Positions 7,925 to 17,031 are shown, counted from the stretch's first letter. The stretch: 20,574 nt of DNA from CAYOFK01 sp964403185 (GCA_964403185.1 CAYOFK010000030.1:1-20574); one strand, 5' to 3'. Notes: generated by a model from the sequence alone, not told the origin. Numbers and translations: made by a program.

Positions 7925-9415
7925 TTACAATCCTCTTTTTGGTGGTTCTATAAAACCGAATCCTGCATTTCCTTTCACATCGGCTGTACTTTCAAGCATT
8001 TCAATAGCTTCCTCCCGGTGAGCCGCCGGGATCACAAATCGTTCATCGAACAAAGGCAGGGACGTCAGCCTGAAAATAGCATCTGCAGTATCTTTATCCA
8101 TCACCACTTCATCCATTGGACCGTTTACCTCCTCCTCCGGCAGGTCGCCAACGGTTTCATTTCTGCGATGCAAACGAACCGCCATCAGTTTTTTCAATAC
8201 AGTTTCAATGACCTTTTCATTTCCGGCACTGAAAAGGTTTGCCAGATATTTCATCGGCAATCTGGATTTCTCAATTGCTCCCCAGAATGATTCACTGGTG
8301 GTTTCATAAGAACCGTTTTCCACGAAAGCCATGGTTGGCAACAATGGTGGCACATAGAATAAATTAGGAATGGTCCTGAATTCAGGATGCAATGGCAGGG
8401 CAAGACCCCACTCTATTACAAATTTATAAACAGGAGATTTTTGTGCCGAGGTAATGGTAGAATCAGCAATGCCATTTGCCCGGGCGGCTTTTATTACTTT
8501 GGGGTCGTTTGGATCGGGGTAGATATCCAACTGATTTTCAAGCAGGTCATTATCGTTGCTGGCAGCAACAGACTCAATTTTATCTGCATCATACAGCAAT
8601 ACGCCTAAATACCGGATGCGTCCCACACAGGAATGCATACAAGCCGGAGCCTGTCCGGATTCAACGCGCGGATAACAGAGCAGACATTTTTCAGATTTTC
8701 CCGTATTCCAGTTATAGTAGCTTTTTTTATAGGGACAGGCCGTCACGCACATTCGCCATGCCCTGCATTTCTTCTGATTGATGAGCACTATACCGTCTTC
8801 ACCTCGTTTGTAAATGGCTCCTGAAGGGCAGGCAGCCACACAGGCCGGATTCAAACAGTGGTTACAGATCCTGGGCAGATAATGGAAGGTCATCCGCTCA
8901 AGCTGGAACATGGCTTCCTGTTCGGCAGCTTTCAGGTTCCGAGAATTAACATCTTTTCTGGCATACTCCAGGCTTCCGGCCAGGTCATCATCCCAGTTGG
9001 GGCCCGATTTGGGTGTGACCGGTTCACCTGTTATCAAAGACACGGGCCTTGCAACCGGCTGGTCATCACCTTCCCCGGCTTCAAACAGGTGTTCATACTG
9101 GTAGGTCCATGGTTCATAATAATCGTCAAGTAAAGGCATGTCCGGGTTGTGAAACATGTTTTTCAATCCTTTGAATTTGCCTGCTCCTTTCAGACGGACC
9201 GAATCGCCCTTTTTCTCCCATCCTCCTTTATAGATTTCCTGGTCTTCCCACTTGCCAGGATAGCCGGTTCCCGGTTTGGTTTCCACGTTGTTCCACCACA
9301 TATATTCAGCGCCCTTCCTGTCGGTCCAGATATTTTTACAGGCAATTGAACAGGTATGGCATCCGATGCATTTATCAAGATGGAACACCATTGCAATTTG
9401 TGATCTTATATCCAT
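7925..9415 (-). CDS. narH: Respiratory nitrate reductase beta subunit (iron-sulfur), NarH
   Basis: This 496-residue electron-transfer subunit carries four Fe-S clusters linking NarI hemes to NarG. The first ferredoxin-type motif is CIGCHTCSIAC (C16, C19, C22, C26, the same numbers as in E. coli). The others are CNHCLNPACVAACP, CRAWRMCVTACP and CLLCYPR with CMHSCVGRIRYLG. In CRAWRMC a Trp replaces the second Cys, the known mark of the [3Fe-4S] cluster FS4. GPNWDDDLAG and ALPLHPEFRT(I)P are family-conserved. It is slightly shorter than the E. coli protein (512), mostly at the C-terminus. No signal peptide is present, consistent with a cytoplasmic position. It follows narG after 14 bp. Confidence 0.97.
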   Translation of the reverse strand: MDIRSQIAMVFHLDKCIGCHTCSIACKNIWTDRKGAEYMWWNNVETKPGTGYPGKWEDQEIYKGGWEKKGDSVRLKGAGKFKGLKNMFHNPDMPLLDDYYEPWTYQYEHLFEAGEGDDQPVARPVSLITGEPVTPKSGPNWDDDLAGSLEYARKDVNSRNLKAAEQEAMFQLERMTFHYLPRICNHCLNPACVAACPSGAIYKRGEDGIVLINQKKCRAWRMCVTACPYKKSYYNWNTGKSEKCLLCYPRVESGQAPACMHSCVGRIRYLGVLLYDADKIESVAASNDNDLLENQLDIYPDPNDPKVIKAARANGIADSTITSAQKSPVYKFVIEWGLALPLHPEFRTIPNLFYVPPLLPTMAFVENGSYETTSESFWGAIEKSRLPMKYLANLFSAGNEKVIETVLKKLMAVRLHRRNETVGDLPEEEVNGPMDEVVMDKDTADAIFRLTSLPLFDERFVIPAAHREEAIEMLESTADVKGNAGFGFIEPPKRGL

Positions 9416-9429
9416 GGTTTCATGTTGTA

Positions 9430-12400
9430 TTAAAATTCAACTTTGTTCATTTTCTGTACCAGGACATGGGTGTCGCGGTTAACCCCAACAGGTCCCCAGT
9501 AATTAAAGTGGTAGGTAAACTGGCCGTATCCACCCATCAGTAGATTTGGTTTGAGGTGCACCCTGGTAAAACTATTGTGGCTACCTGCCCGTTTATTTCC
9601 CCTGACCTGTGATTTGGGAACGGAATAGGTGCGTTCGGGAGAGTGATAAACAACGCAGATACCTTTCGGGATACGGGCACTGACACAGGCCCGGGTGCAA
9701 TAAACGCCGTTGTCGTTGAACACTTCAACCCAATCGTTGTCTTTGATGTCCAGGGAGGCGGCATCTTCTTCACTCAGCCAGCATGGTTCCATGCCACGCG
9801 ACAGGGTCAACATCCTCAGAGTATCCCCGTATGTTGAGTGGATATGCCACTTCCCGTGTGGTGTGAGCACGTTCAGCATCATTGCATTTCCTGTGGCAAC
9901 TGAGGTGCGTAACTCTCCATAAACTTCCGGTTTTGGAGATGGTTTGTAGGTTGGCAAATGCTCGCCAAACTTGATGTAGCCTTCATGATCAAGGTAGAAA
10001 TGTTGTCTGCCCGTAAGGGTCCTCCATGGAACTAAACGCTCAACGTTGTAGGTATAGGCAGAATAAGCCCGCCCATCGGAAAGCAAACCTGACCAGACGG
10101 GAGAATTAAGATAGCGGTGCGGTTTGGCTTGCAGGTCTTTATAATTCATCCTGACATTTTTATTGCCTTCAGACAGGTCACAAAGGGTCAGTCCGGTCTT
10201 CTTTTCAGCAACTTCATAAGCCCTGTGGGCCAGTTCACCATTGGTCAAACTTGATAAATGAAGAACGGCGTTTGCAGCTTCCTCATCTTCGTAAATAGAT
10301 GGGTATTCCTTGCCATCCATTTTACGGACATGGTTTTTGTCGTTAAGCATTTCCTCATAAAAATCTGCACATTGATAGCTGTTTCCATGCGCACCCAAAC
10401 CATTTTTGATATTGGGTCCCAGTCTGATAAATTTCTCATAAACTTTAGTATAATCCCTTTCAACAACAACCAGGTTGTGCATGGTTTTACCTGGAATGGC
10501 TTCGCATTCCTCCTTGCTCCAGTCTTTGATCTGCGGTTGGGAGATTTCTCCGGCACTATCGTGAGCAATCGGTACATTTACAATGTCTTTGACGGGTTCT
10601 GAAAAATGTTTCTTAGCCAGTTCGCTGGTAGCTTTGGCGATCTCCCGGAAGATCACCCAGTCGCTTTTTGACTCCCATACCGGATCAATGGCTGCAGACA
10701 AGGGGTGGATGAATGAGTGCATGTCCGTACTGTTCAGATCGGTTTTTTCGTACCATGAAGCTGCCGGAAGAACAATATCGGAGTATAATGCCGAGGTATC
10801 CATTCTGAAGTTCAGGTTAACAATCAGGTCCATTTTACCTTTCGGACTTTCACTCCGCCACTTTACATCTGTCACAAATTTATCGGCAACTTCATCTGCC
10901 ACTGAGTTATGGTGCGTTCCAAGATAATGATTCATGAAAAACTCATGTCCTTTGGCGCTGGACATTAGGGCATTCCCTCGCCAGATATACCAGATGCGCG
11001 GGAAATTCACCTCTTCATCAGGTTCAGCCACAGCGTGAACCAATTCTTTAGTCTTCAGTTTTTCAACCACATATTTCTTAATGTCCTCTTCAGATTTTGC
11101 ACCTGCATTTTCGGCATCTTTTACAATCTCGAAATTACTTTTGCTGTATTGCGGATAAAAAGGCATCCAACCGTTTCGGACTGCTTTCACCACCATGTCT
11201 GCCGAATGCATTGATGAGAATTCATTTTCAGGAACCGTATTATAATCAGCCTGGTTTCCGTCATAACGCCACTGATCGGAATTGATGTAATGCCAGATCG
11301 GTGTTTGCTGCAACCTTGGGGGCGCCTGCCAGTCTTTCCCCGACATGATGGCTGCCCATGAATCGGTTGGTGCAAGTTTTTCCTGACCGACGTAATGGTT
11401 CATTCCCCCGCCGTTTACACCGACACAACCTGTCAGCATCAGCGCCATTGTCCCGGCACGGTAAATGAGATTGTTGTGATACCAGTGGTTGATACCGGCA
11501 CCAATGATAATGCTGCACTTTCCATGGGTGGTTTCTGCAGTTCTCGACCACTCACGGGCAAACTGAATGACCGTTTTTGGTCCGATACCGGTAAGAATCT
11601 CTTGCCAGCACGGAGTGTAAGCGGCCTCTTTTTCTTCGTACGAAGTTGGATAGTCGCCCCCTAATCCGCGGTCAACACCGTATTGTGCCATGATCAGATC
11701 ATACACTGTAGTAACCCTGGCCGTACCGTTATCCGTTTGGACGTGCTTTACGGGAACGCCTCTTCGGGCAATGTTGTTCTTTCCGTATTCTACAAATTCA
11801 AGTTGGAGTACTTCATCATTTTTGTCAAGCAACGTGAGAACCGGATCGTAGGTTTTTCCTGTTTCAGCATCTTCAAATTTCATATTCCAGTTGCCATCTT
11901 TGCCATCCCATCTGTGTCCTGAACTCCCGGCGGGACATACAAGATCTCCGCTTTCTGAGTCTATGTTCAGAAACTTCCACTCACCGTTTTCAATGTCTTT
12001 GTATTTGCTGATTCTGCAGGCCCTCAGCATGCGGCCCGGCATCAGTTTTCCTTCTTTTTCGTTTACCTCAACCAGGAAAGGACTGTCAGTGTACCGTTTG
12101 GTATAATCGATAAAATAAGGGGTTTGTTTTTCATAGTGATATTCTTTTAATATAACATGGACCACAGCCATCCAGAATGCCCCATCCTGTCCGGCGTGCA
12201 CCGGCACCCATTTATCGGCATATTTGGCCACCATATTGAAGTCGGGGGAGAAGACTACTGTTTTGGTACCATTGTGACGGGATTCTGAGAAAAAATGCAC
12301 ATCCGGAGTTCGGGTCATTCCCAGGTTGGCGCCCATGCAGGCAATGAATTTTGAGTTATACCAGTCGGCGCTTTCAGCAACGTCGGTTTGTTCTCCCCAG

Positions 12401-13041
12401 ATTTCAGGGAAGGAGTTTGGAAGGTCGCAATACCAATCATAGAAACTCAGGTTCACACCCCCCATCAATTGCAGAAAGCGTGATCCTGCCGCATAACTCA
12501 GCATTGACATGGCCGGAATCGGAGAGAAACCGATCAGCCGGTCGGGGCCATATTTTCTGATGGTGTAAATATTTGATGCGGCAATCATCTCTTTAGCATC
12601 TTCCCACGACACCCTTCTGAATCCTCCCTTACCTCTGGCACGCTGATACCTGGCCCTCGTTTCAGGATCATTCTGGATGTTTTCCCAGGCTTTCAGGGAA
12701 TCCCCGGTTTTGGTTTTTTCTTTATTGAATGCATCAATCAGTGCACCCCGGATCATGGGATATTTGACCCGGATCGGGCTGTACAGATACCATGAAAAAG
12801 ATATGCCCCGCTGGCACCCTCTGGGCTCGTAAGGAGGTAAAGTCTTTTCCAGCAAGGGATAATCCAGGGCTTGTGCTTCCCAGACTACTATGCCGTCTTT
12901 TACATGAATGTTCCAGCTGCAACCACCGGTACAATTCACACCATGAGTGCTTCTGACTACCTTGTCGTGCTGCCACCTGTTTTTGTAAAACTCCTCCCAT
13001 TGCCTGGTTTTTGGGGAGATCAAATCTTTTATCCAACTCAT
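9430..13041 (-). CDS. narG: Respiratory nitrate reductase alpha subunit (molybdopterin), NarG
   Basis: This 1203-residue catalytic subunit reduces nitrate to nitrite at a Mo-bis-MGD centre. FS0 cluster ligands H33, C37, C41 and C76 appear in THGVNCTGGCSW and EPRGCQRG, matching His49/Cys53/Cys57/Cys92 of E. coli. The Mo ligand Asp is D202 in SFYDWYCDLP (Asp222 in E. coli). Other strongly conserved stretches include IIGAGINHWYH, GHEFFMNHYLGT, CLYSDI-like ALYSDIVLPAASWYEK, TPHGKWHIHSTYGD and YHFNYWGPVGVNRD. The N-terminus has no twin-arginine leader, unlike the outward-facing archaeal-type pNar, so the active site should face the cytoplasm. That fits the two NarK transporters in the operon. The gene starts 14 bp after the diheme cytochrome gene. 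It is complete, slightly shorter than E. coli NarG (1247). Confidence 0.98.
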   Translation of the reverse strand: MSWIKDLISPKTRQWEEFYKNRWQHDKVVRSTHGVNCTGGCSWNIHVKDGIVVWEAQALDYPLLEKTLPPYEPRGCQRGISFSWYLYSPIRVKYPMIRGALIDAFNKEKTKTGDSLKAWENIQNDPETRARYQRARGKGGFRRVSWEDAKEMIAASNIYTIRKYGPDRLIGFSPIPAMSMLSYAAGSRFLQLMGGVNLSFYDWYCDLPNSFPEIWGEQTDVAESADWYNSKFIACMGANLGMTRTPDVHFFSESRHNGTKTVVFSPDFNMVAKYADKWVPVHAGQDGAFWMAVVHVILKEYHYEKQTPYFIDYTKRYTDSPFLVEVNEKEGKLMPGRMLRACRISKYKDIENGEWKFLNIDSESGDLVCPAGSSGHRWDGKDGNWNMKFEDAETGKTYDPVLTLLDKNDEVLQLEFVEYGKNNIARRGVPVKHVQTDNGTARVTTVYDLIMAQYGVDRGLGGDYPTSYEEKEAAYTPCWQEILTGIGPKTVIQFAREWSRTAETTHGKCSIIIGAGINHWYHNNLIYRAGTMALMLTGCVGVNGGGMNHYVGQEKLAPTDSWAAIMSGKDWQAPPRLQQTPIWHYINSDQWRYDGNQADYNTVPENEFSSMHSADMVVKAVRNGWMPFYPQYSKSNFEIVKDAENAGAKSEEDIKKYVVEKLKTKELVHAVAEPDEEVNFPRIWYIWRGNALMSSAKGHEFFMNHYLGTHHNSVADEVADKFVTDVKWRSESPKGKMDLIVNLNFRMDTSALYSDIVLPAASWYEKTDLNSTDMHSFIHPLSAAIDPVWESKSDWVIFREIAKATSELAKKHFSEPVKDIVNVPIAHDSAGEISQPQIKDWSKEECEAIPGKTMHNLVVVERDYTKVYEKFIRLGPNIKNGLGAHGNSYQCADFYEEMLNDKNHVRKMDGKEYPSIYEDEEAANAVLHLSSLTNGELAHRAYEVAEKKTGLTLCDLSEGNKNVRMNYKDLQAKPHRYLNSPVWSGLLSDGRAYSAYTYNVERLVPWRTLTGRQHFYLDHEGYIKFGEHLPTYKPSPKPEVYGELRTSVATGNAMMLNVLTPHGKWHIHSTYGDTLRMLTLSRGMEPCWLSEEDAASLDIKDNDWVEVFNDNGVYCTRACVSARIPKGICVVYHSPERTYSVPKSQVRGNKRAGSHNSFTRVHLKPNLLMGGYGQFTYHFNYWGPVGVNRDTHVLVQKMNKVEF

Positions 13042-13055
13042 AAAAAAAATATTTT

Positions 13056-13901
13056 TTAGTTAACCACTCCCGAAGGCCTGCTTAAAATGTGATGGTGGAC
13101 TGCAAGCTTTTTCCGTTTAAAATATAATACAATCGTGCTTATAAAGATTACCACAAAGAATACCAACCCCAAACCAAGGAATAAGATGCTGAAATCTGAA
13201 GAGGATTGAAGCATTCCTTCCTCACTCACAGATTTAAGAAAGGCAGTCAGGTCCATCACTTCAGCCTCCGTCACGGCGTGATTGTAATAGGCCTGTTTCA
13301 TGACCGGAAAAGGTGGGTTTTTAATAATGGAGGCCAAGCCTGCACTACCCAAAATGTCGTAGGATTCACTCAGGTCTTTTGCTAAAGTTCCACTGCTGAA
13401 AACCCTGTTATCGGCGACATTATGGCAGGAACTACACGTCGGGCCTCTGTTTGTCAGCCGCTGTTTCCCGTCAAACAGATGGGCTCCGGAATTAATATTT
13501 TCCGGAGCAACATCACTCAGGATGTCTGCTGCCGGCGCCTGGATTCCCTGTCCTTTATCTGAACCATTCCCGCTGATGTAAGTAAGGATTGCCATAACCT
13601 GGGCATTCGTAAAATTGTTGTCAGGCATTAAAAGCTTGTTGTATTCTTCAAACAGTGTCTTTGCATCAGCATCTCCGCTGTTAATCAGTTTGGAAGGTGA
13701 TACGATAAAAGAGAGCAGCCAATCCCGGCTTCGTTTTTCAGTTATGTTTTTTAAATCGGGGCCGATAAGCTTTCCTTTACCGATGGTATGGCATGCTGCA
13801 CAGGTCGATTTAAACAGGTCCTCTCCTTCGCCGGCAAAAACGATGGAGCTCCCAATAATTCCGATAAATAAGAGTAAAGCCTTCATTCTATAAAAATTCA
13901 T
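13056..13901 (-). CDS. Membrane-anchored diheme cytochrome c (NarC-like position)
   Basis: The protein has about 281 residues with a signal peptide (hydrophobic core LLLFIGIIGSSIVFA), two cytochrome c domains and a C-terminal membrane helix (about 242-266, ending in a YFKRKK stop-transfer). Heme sites are CAACH (34-38) with a probable distal Met at LLMPD (92), and CSSCH (156-160) with a candidate Met in FPVMKQA. It should sit on the periplasmic face, tethered to the inner membrane. Its place directly before narG resembles narC of Thermus thermophilus, a membrane diheme cytochrome that supports nitrate reductase. Here it also follows the Rieske/cytochrome b/octaheme genes, so it could take the cytochrome c1 role. 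The start is uncertain: ATG at 13901 and ATG at 13886 both give a good signal peptide. A frame start at 13958 would add 19 residues ahead of it and is less likely. Confidence 0.88.
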   Translation of the reverse strand: MNFYRMKALLLFIGIIGSSIVFAGEGEDLFKSTCAACHTIGKGKLIGPDLKNITEKRSRDWLLSFIVSPSKLINSGDADAKTLFEEYNKLLMPDNNFTNAQVMAILTYISGNGSDKGQGIQAPAADILSDVAPENINSGAHLFDGKQRLTNRGPTCSSCHNVADNRVFSSGTLAKDLSESYDILGSAGLASIIKNPPFPVMKQAYYNHAVTEAEVMDLTAFLKSVSEEGMLQSSSDFSILFLGLGLVFFVVIFISTIVLYFKRKKLAVHHHILSRPSGVVN

Positions 13902-13967
13902 GGAAAGCAAGATTAATTTTTCATGTTCTGTATTGCAGATTTTTTTCAACATCAACAATTTGATTCA

Positions 13968-15497
13968 TTATTCATTAGAATATCTTTGCCTGAAAGCATT
14001 GGCTGCCTCTTTCCTTTTCCTGGCCTCTTCAGGGTCCATTTTTCCAAGATACCATTTATGCATATCGCTGTTCAATATTTCATGTAACAGGGCTTCCACT
14101 TTGCCGGCGGCTTTGATATTTCCTTTTTTTCCTGCCTCCTCAATCAGATCTTCCACTTCAGGTATGAACTCGGTGTACATGCGCTCTGCGACCTCAAAGT
14201 TCCCATGCCACTGGGTGTAGTCCGGTCCCATCATGGCCGCACCCATGCGTGCCCTTCTTCCCTCATGGTGCCAGAGCAGGAAGTAGGTCCATTCTATCTT
14301 TTCGTCAAAATTCACGGCTGTCAGCAAGCCTGTTGATTTCAACAGGTTCATCATTTCAAGTGCCGGTTTTCCGAATTTATCGTTGTAGAGATTCACTACA
14401 TTGTCATACTGAACATAGAAATTATCAATATAAGCCCTTGTGTGACACTGTTTGCAAACATTCTGCATGTTTCCGCGCCGTTCTTCCCAGGTGAGAAATC
14501 CATCGGGAAGCGGTTTCCCGCCAGCTTCGGCCCTGGCCAGTGCGACTGCATCGATCTTTTCAGAAACTTTGGGCCTGAGGGTCCAGCTGATCCGGTCCCC
14601 GACATCATGGGTAATGGGCTGGTCCGGAGTAGCGCTAATATGGCAGGTAGCGCAGGTAGGAGCTGCAATATAATCTTCGCCGACAATCCATGGCCGGGCA
14701 TCCAGATTCATCTCTTCGCGGTGTGCACGGAAATTGATCCCGTGTTTTGATTCGTTGTACACCTCAATTTGTGGATGATCGGGCCCCATGTGGCATTTAC
14801 CGCAATTCTCCGGTTGACGAACCTGGGCCACTGAAAAATGGTGGCGGTTGTGGCAGGCTGCACATGAACCCTTGGAACCATCCAGGTTTATTCTTCCAAT
14901 TCCGGTATTGGGCCATGTTTTGGGATCAAATTTCAAGATTCCTTTGTCATCCTTTACGGGCAAGCCGTTTTCATCGAGCAAAAGGGCCACCTTTGATCCA
15001 TGGCACTGCCAGCAACCGCTGGCAGCAGCCGGATTGGATCCATCATTATAAGAGGTATGTCCTTCAATCACCTCAGCCAGAACGTTGTCCAGAGATCCCA
15101 TGATCATTCCGGCATCGGCATGGTGGCTGTTGGTAAATTCTTCAACCTCATCCATATGGCAGCGTCCGCAATCATTGGGGGTCACAATGGTGGCAATCAA
15201 TTCCCCTTCGTGTTCATATGCATCGACGTCACCCTCGTTGGCTTTATGGCATTCCAGACATCCCACTCCGACCTCTGCATGTTTGCTGTTTTTCCATTGC
15301 CCGGCGATGACTTTCCCAACTCCTTTTTCCCCATGACAGCTGATGCAGTGTTTGGTTCCTGCATCCATTATGGGCGCCGGCTTAAAACCGGGCATCTGCC
15401 TCTGGGTTTCTTTCCAGAGGGCAATCAAAAGCACCGTCAGGAATACGATACTCAATACTCCGATAATAGTTCGTTTTGTGGTTAAACTTGTTGACAT
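13968..15497 (-). CDS. Octaheme cytochrome c of the hydroxylamine oxidoreductase (HAO) family, N-terminally anchored
   Basis: The 509-residue protein has one N-terminal membrane helix (about 10-27) and eight CxxCH heme sites at 51, 80, 110, 162, 212, 232, 282 and 348 (each given by its first Cys). The fourth, GCWQCHG, matches the active-site heme of HAO. GPDHPQIEVYNESKHG (238-253) holds an Asp-His pair (D240-H241) like the HAO catalytic pair, and LLWHHEGRRARMGAAMM with PDYTQWHG (407-432) is typical of the HAO C-terminal helical domain. Y427 is a candidate for the cross-linking Tyr of oxidative HAO, but this needs alignment. Relatives either oxidise hydroxylamine or reduce nitrite, NO or hydroxylamine. 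With nitrate reductase and a Rieske/cytochrome b pair in the same operon, a reductive role on nitrite is the favoured inference. The start at 15497 (MSTSLTTKR) avoids overlap with the cytochrome b gene; the frame is open to 15590. Confidence 0.9.
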   Translation of the reverse strand: MSTSLTTKRTIIGVLSIVFLTVLLIALWKETQRQMPGFKPAPIMDAGTKHCISCHGEKGVGKVIAGQWKNSKHAEVGVGCLECHKANEGDVDAYEHEGELIATIVTPNDCGRCHMDEVEEFTNSHHADAGMIMGSLDNVLAEVIEGHTSYNDGSNPAAASGCWQCHGSKVALLLDENGLPVKDDKGILKFDPKTWPNTGIGRINLDGSKGSCAACHNRHHFSVAQVRQPENCGKCHMGPDHPQIEVYNESKHGINFRAHREEMNLDARPWIVGEDYIAAPTCATCHISATPDQPITHDVGDRISWTLRPKVSEKIDAVALARAEAGGKPLPDGFLTWEERRGNMQNVCKQCHTRAYIDNFYVQYDNVVNLYNDKFGKPALEMMNLLKSTGLLTAVNFDEKIEWTYFLLWHHEGRRARMGAAMMGPDYTQWHGNFEVAERMYTEFIPEVEDLIEEAGKKGNIKAAGKVEALLHEILNSDMHKWYLGKMDPEEARKRKEAANAFRQRYSNE

Positions 15498-15537
15498 GGC
15501 TGAGTTAATTTTATTAATGATTTGTAATTCCGTATTA

Positions 15538-16581
15538 TTAATGGCCAAATATTTCCCATACCAGAAATCCATTGATCGTGAAAAAACCAAGGACCCCTAT
15601 CCAGAATGCCACCTCCTTACCGGGGAGTTTTTTCTCAAAAAACCGGTCAACGAACGGCCACACATACAGGAGCAAAATAAAAAGAATGGGACCCAATACA
15701 CCCAGCTTCAGGTTGGTGATCTTTAACCACCTGAATACAGGATAGAAATACCATTCGGGTTTAATATGCAGTGGTGTTACATTGGGATTTGCAGGTTCTC
15801 CCAGCCCAATAGGAAACAGCAGTGACAAAGAAACCAGGATCGTTAAGATCAGCGTTACAATGATAAGTTCTGTGATGACATGATCGGGAAATAAGGGATA
15901 GGTTTTTGTTTTAAGTTTTTCATCTCCCGGGAATTGTAATTCACTAACCCCAAGACCTCTGATAAGGTATAAATGAAGGGCAATGACCACCACCGTGATG
16001 AAGGGGATCAAAGACACATGAAAGAGGAAGAACCGCGTAAGGGTATTCTGTCCGATCTCGCTTCCCCCCCTGATAAAGTCAGCCAGCCAGGGGCCAATGA
16101 GTGGTGTGGCTCCTGCAATTCCTGTCCCTACCTTCATAGCCCAATACGACATTTGCTCATACACCAGGGAATATCCTGTAAACCCGAACATCAGGGTCAA
16201 CAGGAAAAGGGTGACACCGAACATCCAGTTCAGTTCCCGGGGCCGTTTATAGGTCCTTGTAAAAAACACCCGGAGCATGTGAAGCATCAGGGCGGCAATC
16301 ATGATGTTTGAAGCCCATCTGTGAATACTGCGAATGAGCCACCCAAACCTGACTGTATGTGTTATGTAATCAACGCTCTGATAAGCCTTTTCCGGGTCGG
16401 GCACATAGTAAAAGATCAACATCATGCCGGTAGCAACCTGGATGATAAACATGAACAGGGGCGTTCCTCCCAGGCCCCACCACCAGCGTTTCAGGTGGTT
16501 TGGAATGGGCTCTGACGAAATCTTTATTAAGGCATCTGTATCTATAGGAAAAGATTCATTAAACCAGCTTTTAAGTCCCAT
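15538..16581 (-). CDS. Cytochrome b subunit of a Rieske/cytochrome b complex (b6-type)
   Basis: This 347-residue membrane protein combines the cytochrome b N-terminal domain and a subunit-IV-like part in one chain. Heme ligands are H87 and H101 (SIHRWASN ... LHMLR) and H188 and H203 (LFHVSL ... ALHLYL). The 15-residue step between the second pair is that of cytochrome b6 rather than mitochondrial-type cytochrome b (14). The quinol-oxidation motif PEWY is present at 275-278. It should oxidise menaquinol at the outer face, sending one electron to the Rieske cluster and recycling the other through the b hemes. The gene is only 2 bp after the Rieske gene, and the octaheme gene follows after 40 bp. 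No cytochrome c1 or f gene is present, so the redox partner should be one of the adjacent c-type cytochromes. Confidence 0.94.
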   Translation of the reverse strand: MGLKSWFNESFPIDTDALIKISSEPIPNHLKRWWWGLGGTPLFMFIIQVATGMMLIFYYVPDPEKAYQSVDYITHTVRFGWLIRSIHRWASNIMIAALMLHMLRVFFTRTYKRPRELNWMFGVTLFLLTLMFGFTGYSLVYEQMSYWAMKVGTGIAGATPLIGPWLADFIRGGSEIGQNTLTRFFLFHVSLIPFITVVVIALHLYLIRGLGVSELQFPGDEKLKTKTYPLFPDHVITELIIVTLILTILVSLSLLFPIGLGEPANPNVTPLHIKPEWYFYPVFRWLKITNLKLGVLGPILFILLLYVWPFVDRFFEKKLPGKEVAFWIGVLGFFTINGFLVWEIFGH

Positions 16582-16583
16582 GA

Positions 16584-17021
16584 TTATACCTTATTAATAT
16601 CTCTAAAATATACAAAAACATTATCCCCCTCAATTTCAACTCTGTAGGTTTCAAGAGGGGTGGGAGGAGGTCCTTCCAGCACATTGCCGTCTTTATCAAA
16701 GCGCCCGTTATGACAGGGACAAAAGAACTGCTTGCGGTCCTTTTGCCAGAATACCGTACATCCCAGATGGCTGCAAACGGTGGAAATGGCTTTTACTTCC
16801 CGCTCACCGGTCCGTACCAACATGAGGTCCTTTCCACTGAGGTCTTTAAATCTCCGGGTTGCATTAATGGGAAATTCATCCAGGCCTACTGTGAAGATCC
16901 GGCGTTCCATTTCTCTTTTTACAGGCGTGATGAAACGAACTCCCATGGCAGCCATTCCGGTAAATGCCGCCCCCAGCGGGAAAAATGCCGCAAATGATTT
17001 CAATACATTTCTTCGATCCAT
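16584..17021 (-). CDS. Rieske [2Fe-2S] protein, twin-arginine-type leader
   Basis: This 145-residue protein has an N-terminal anchor preceded by DRRNVLK, which resembles a twin-arginine export motif; Rieske proteins are usually exported folded by Tat. The cluster motifs are CSHLGC (83-88) and CPCHNG (101-106). C83, H85, C101 and H104 should bind the cluster, and C88-C103 form the stabilising disulfide. After CPCH the usual Gly-Ser is replaced by Asn-Gly, so the Ser that raises the midpoint potential by hydrogen bonding is missing; a lower-potential cluster suited to menaquinol is an inference. A C-terminal GPPPTPLETYRVE stretch is the usual proline loop. It pairs with the cytochrome b gene 2 bp downstream and lies 10 bp after the porin gene. 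Confidence 0.94.
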   Translation of the reverse strand: MDRRNVLKSFAAFFPLGAAFTGMAAMGVRFITPVKREMERRIFTVGLDEFPINATRRFKDLSGKDLMLVRTGEREVKAISTVCSHLGCTVFWQKDRKQFFCPCHNGRFDKDGNVLEGPPPTPLETYRVEIEGDNVFVYFRDINKV

Positions 17022-17031
17022 TGAAGCAGGG

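Noticed and set aside
12900..13041. Possible outward-facing (Tat-exported) NarG because of the periplasmic cytochromes in the operon
   Set aside because: The NarG N-terminus has no twin-arginine leader and matches the cytoplasmic type; NarK genes also point to a cytoplasmic active site.
13042..13055. Exactly 14-bp gaps at three consecutive junctions (diheme c-narG, narG-narH, narH-narJ)
   Set aside because: The three gap sequences are unrelated and similar short gaps are usual in operons, so the equality is probably chance.
15000..15485. 161-codon plus-strand open frame opposite the octaheme cytochrome gene
   Set aside because: The opposite strand encodes eight heme motifs in a conserved fold; this frame has no recognisable features.
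15498..15590. N-terminal extension of the octaheme gene (start at 15590)
   Set aside because: It would overlap the cytochrome b gene by about 50 bp and place 31 odd residues before the membrane anchor; ATG at 15497 is natural.
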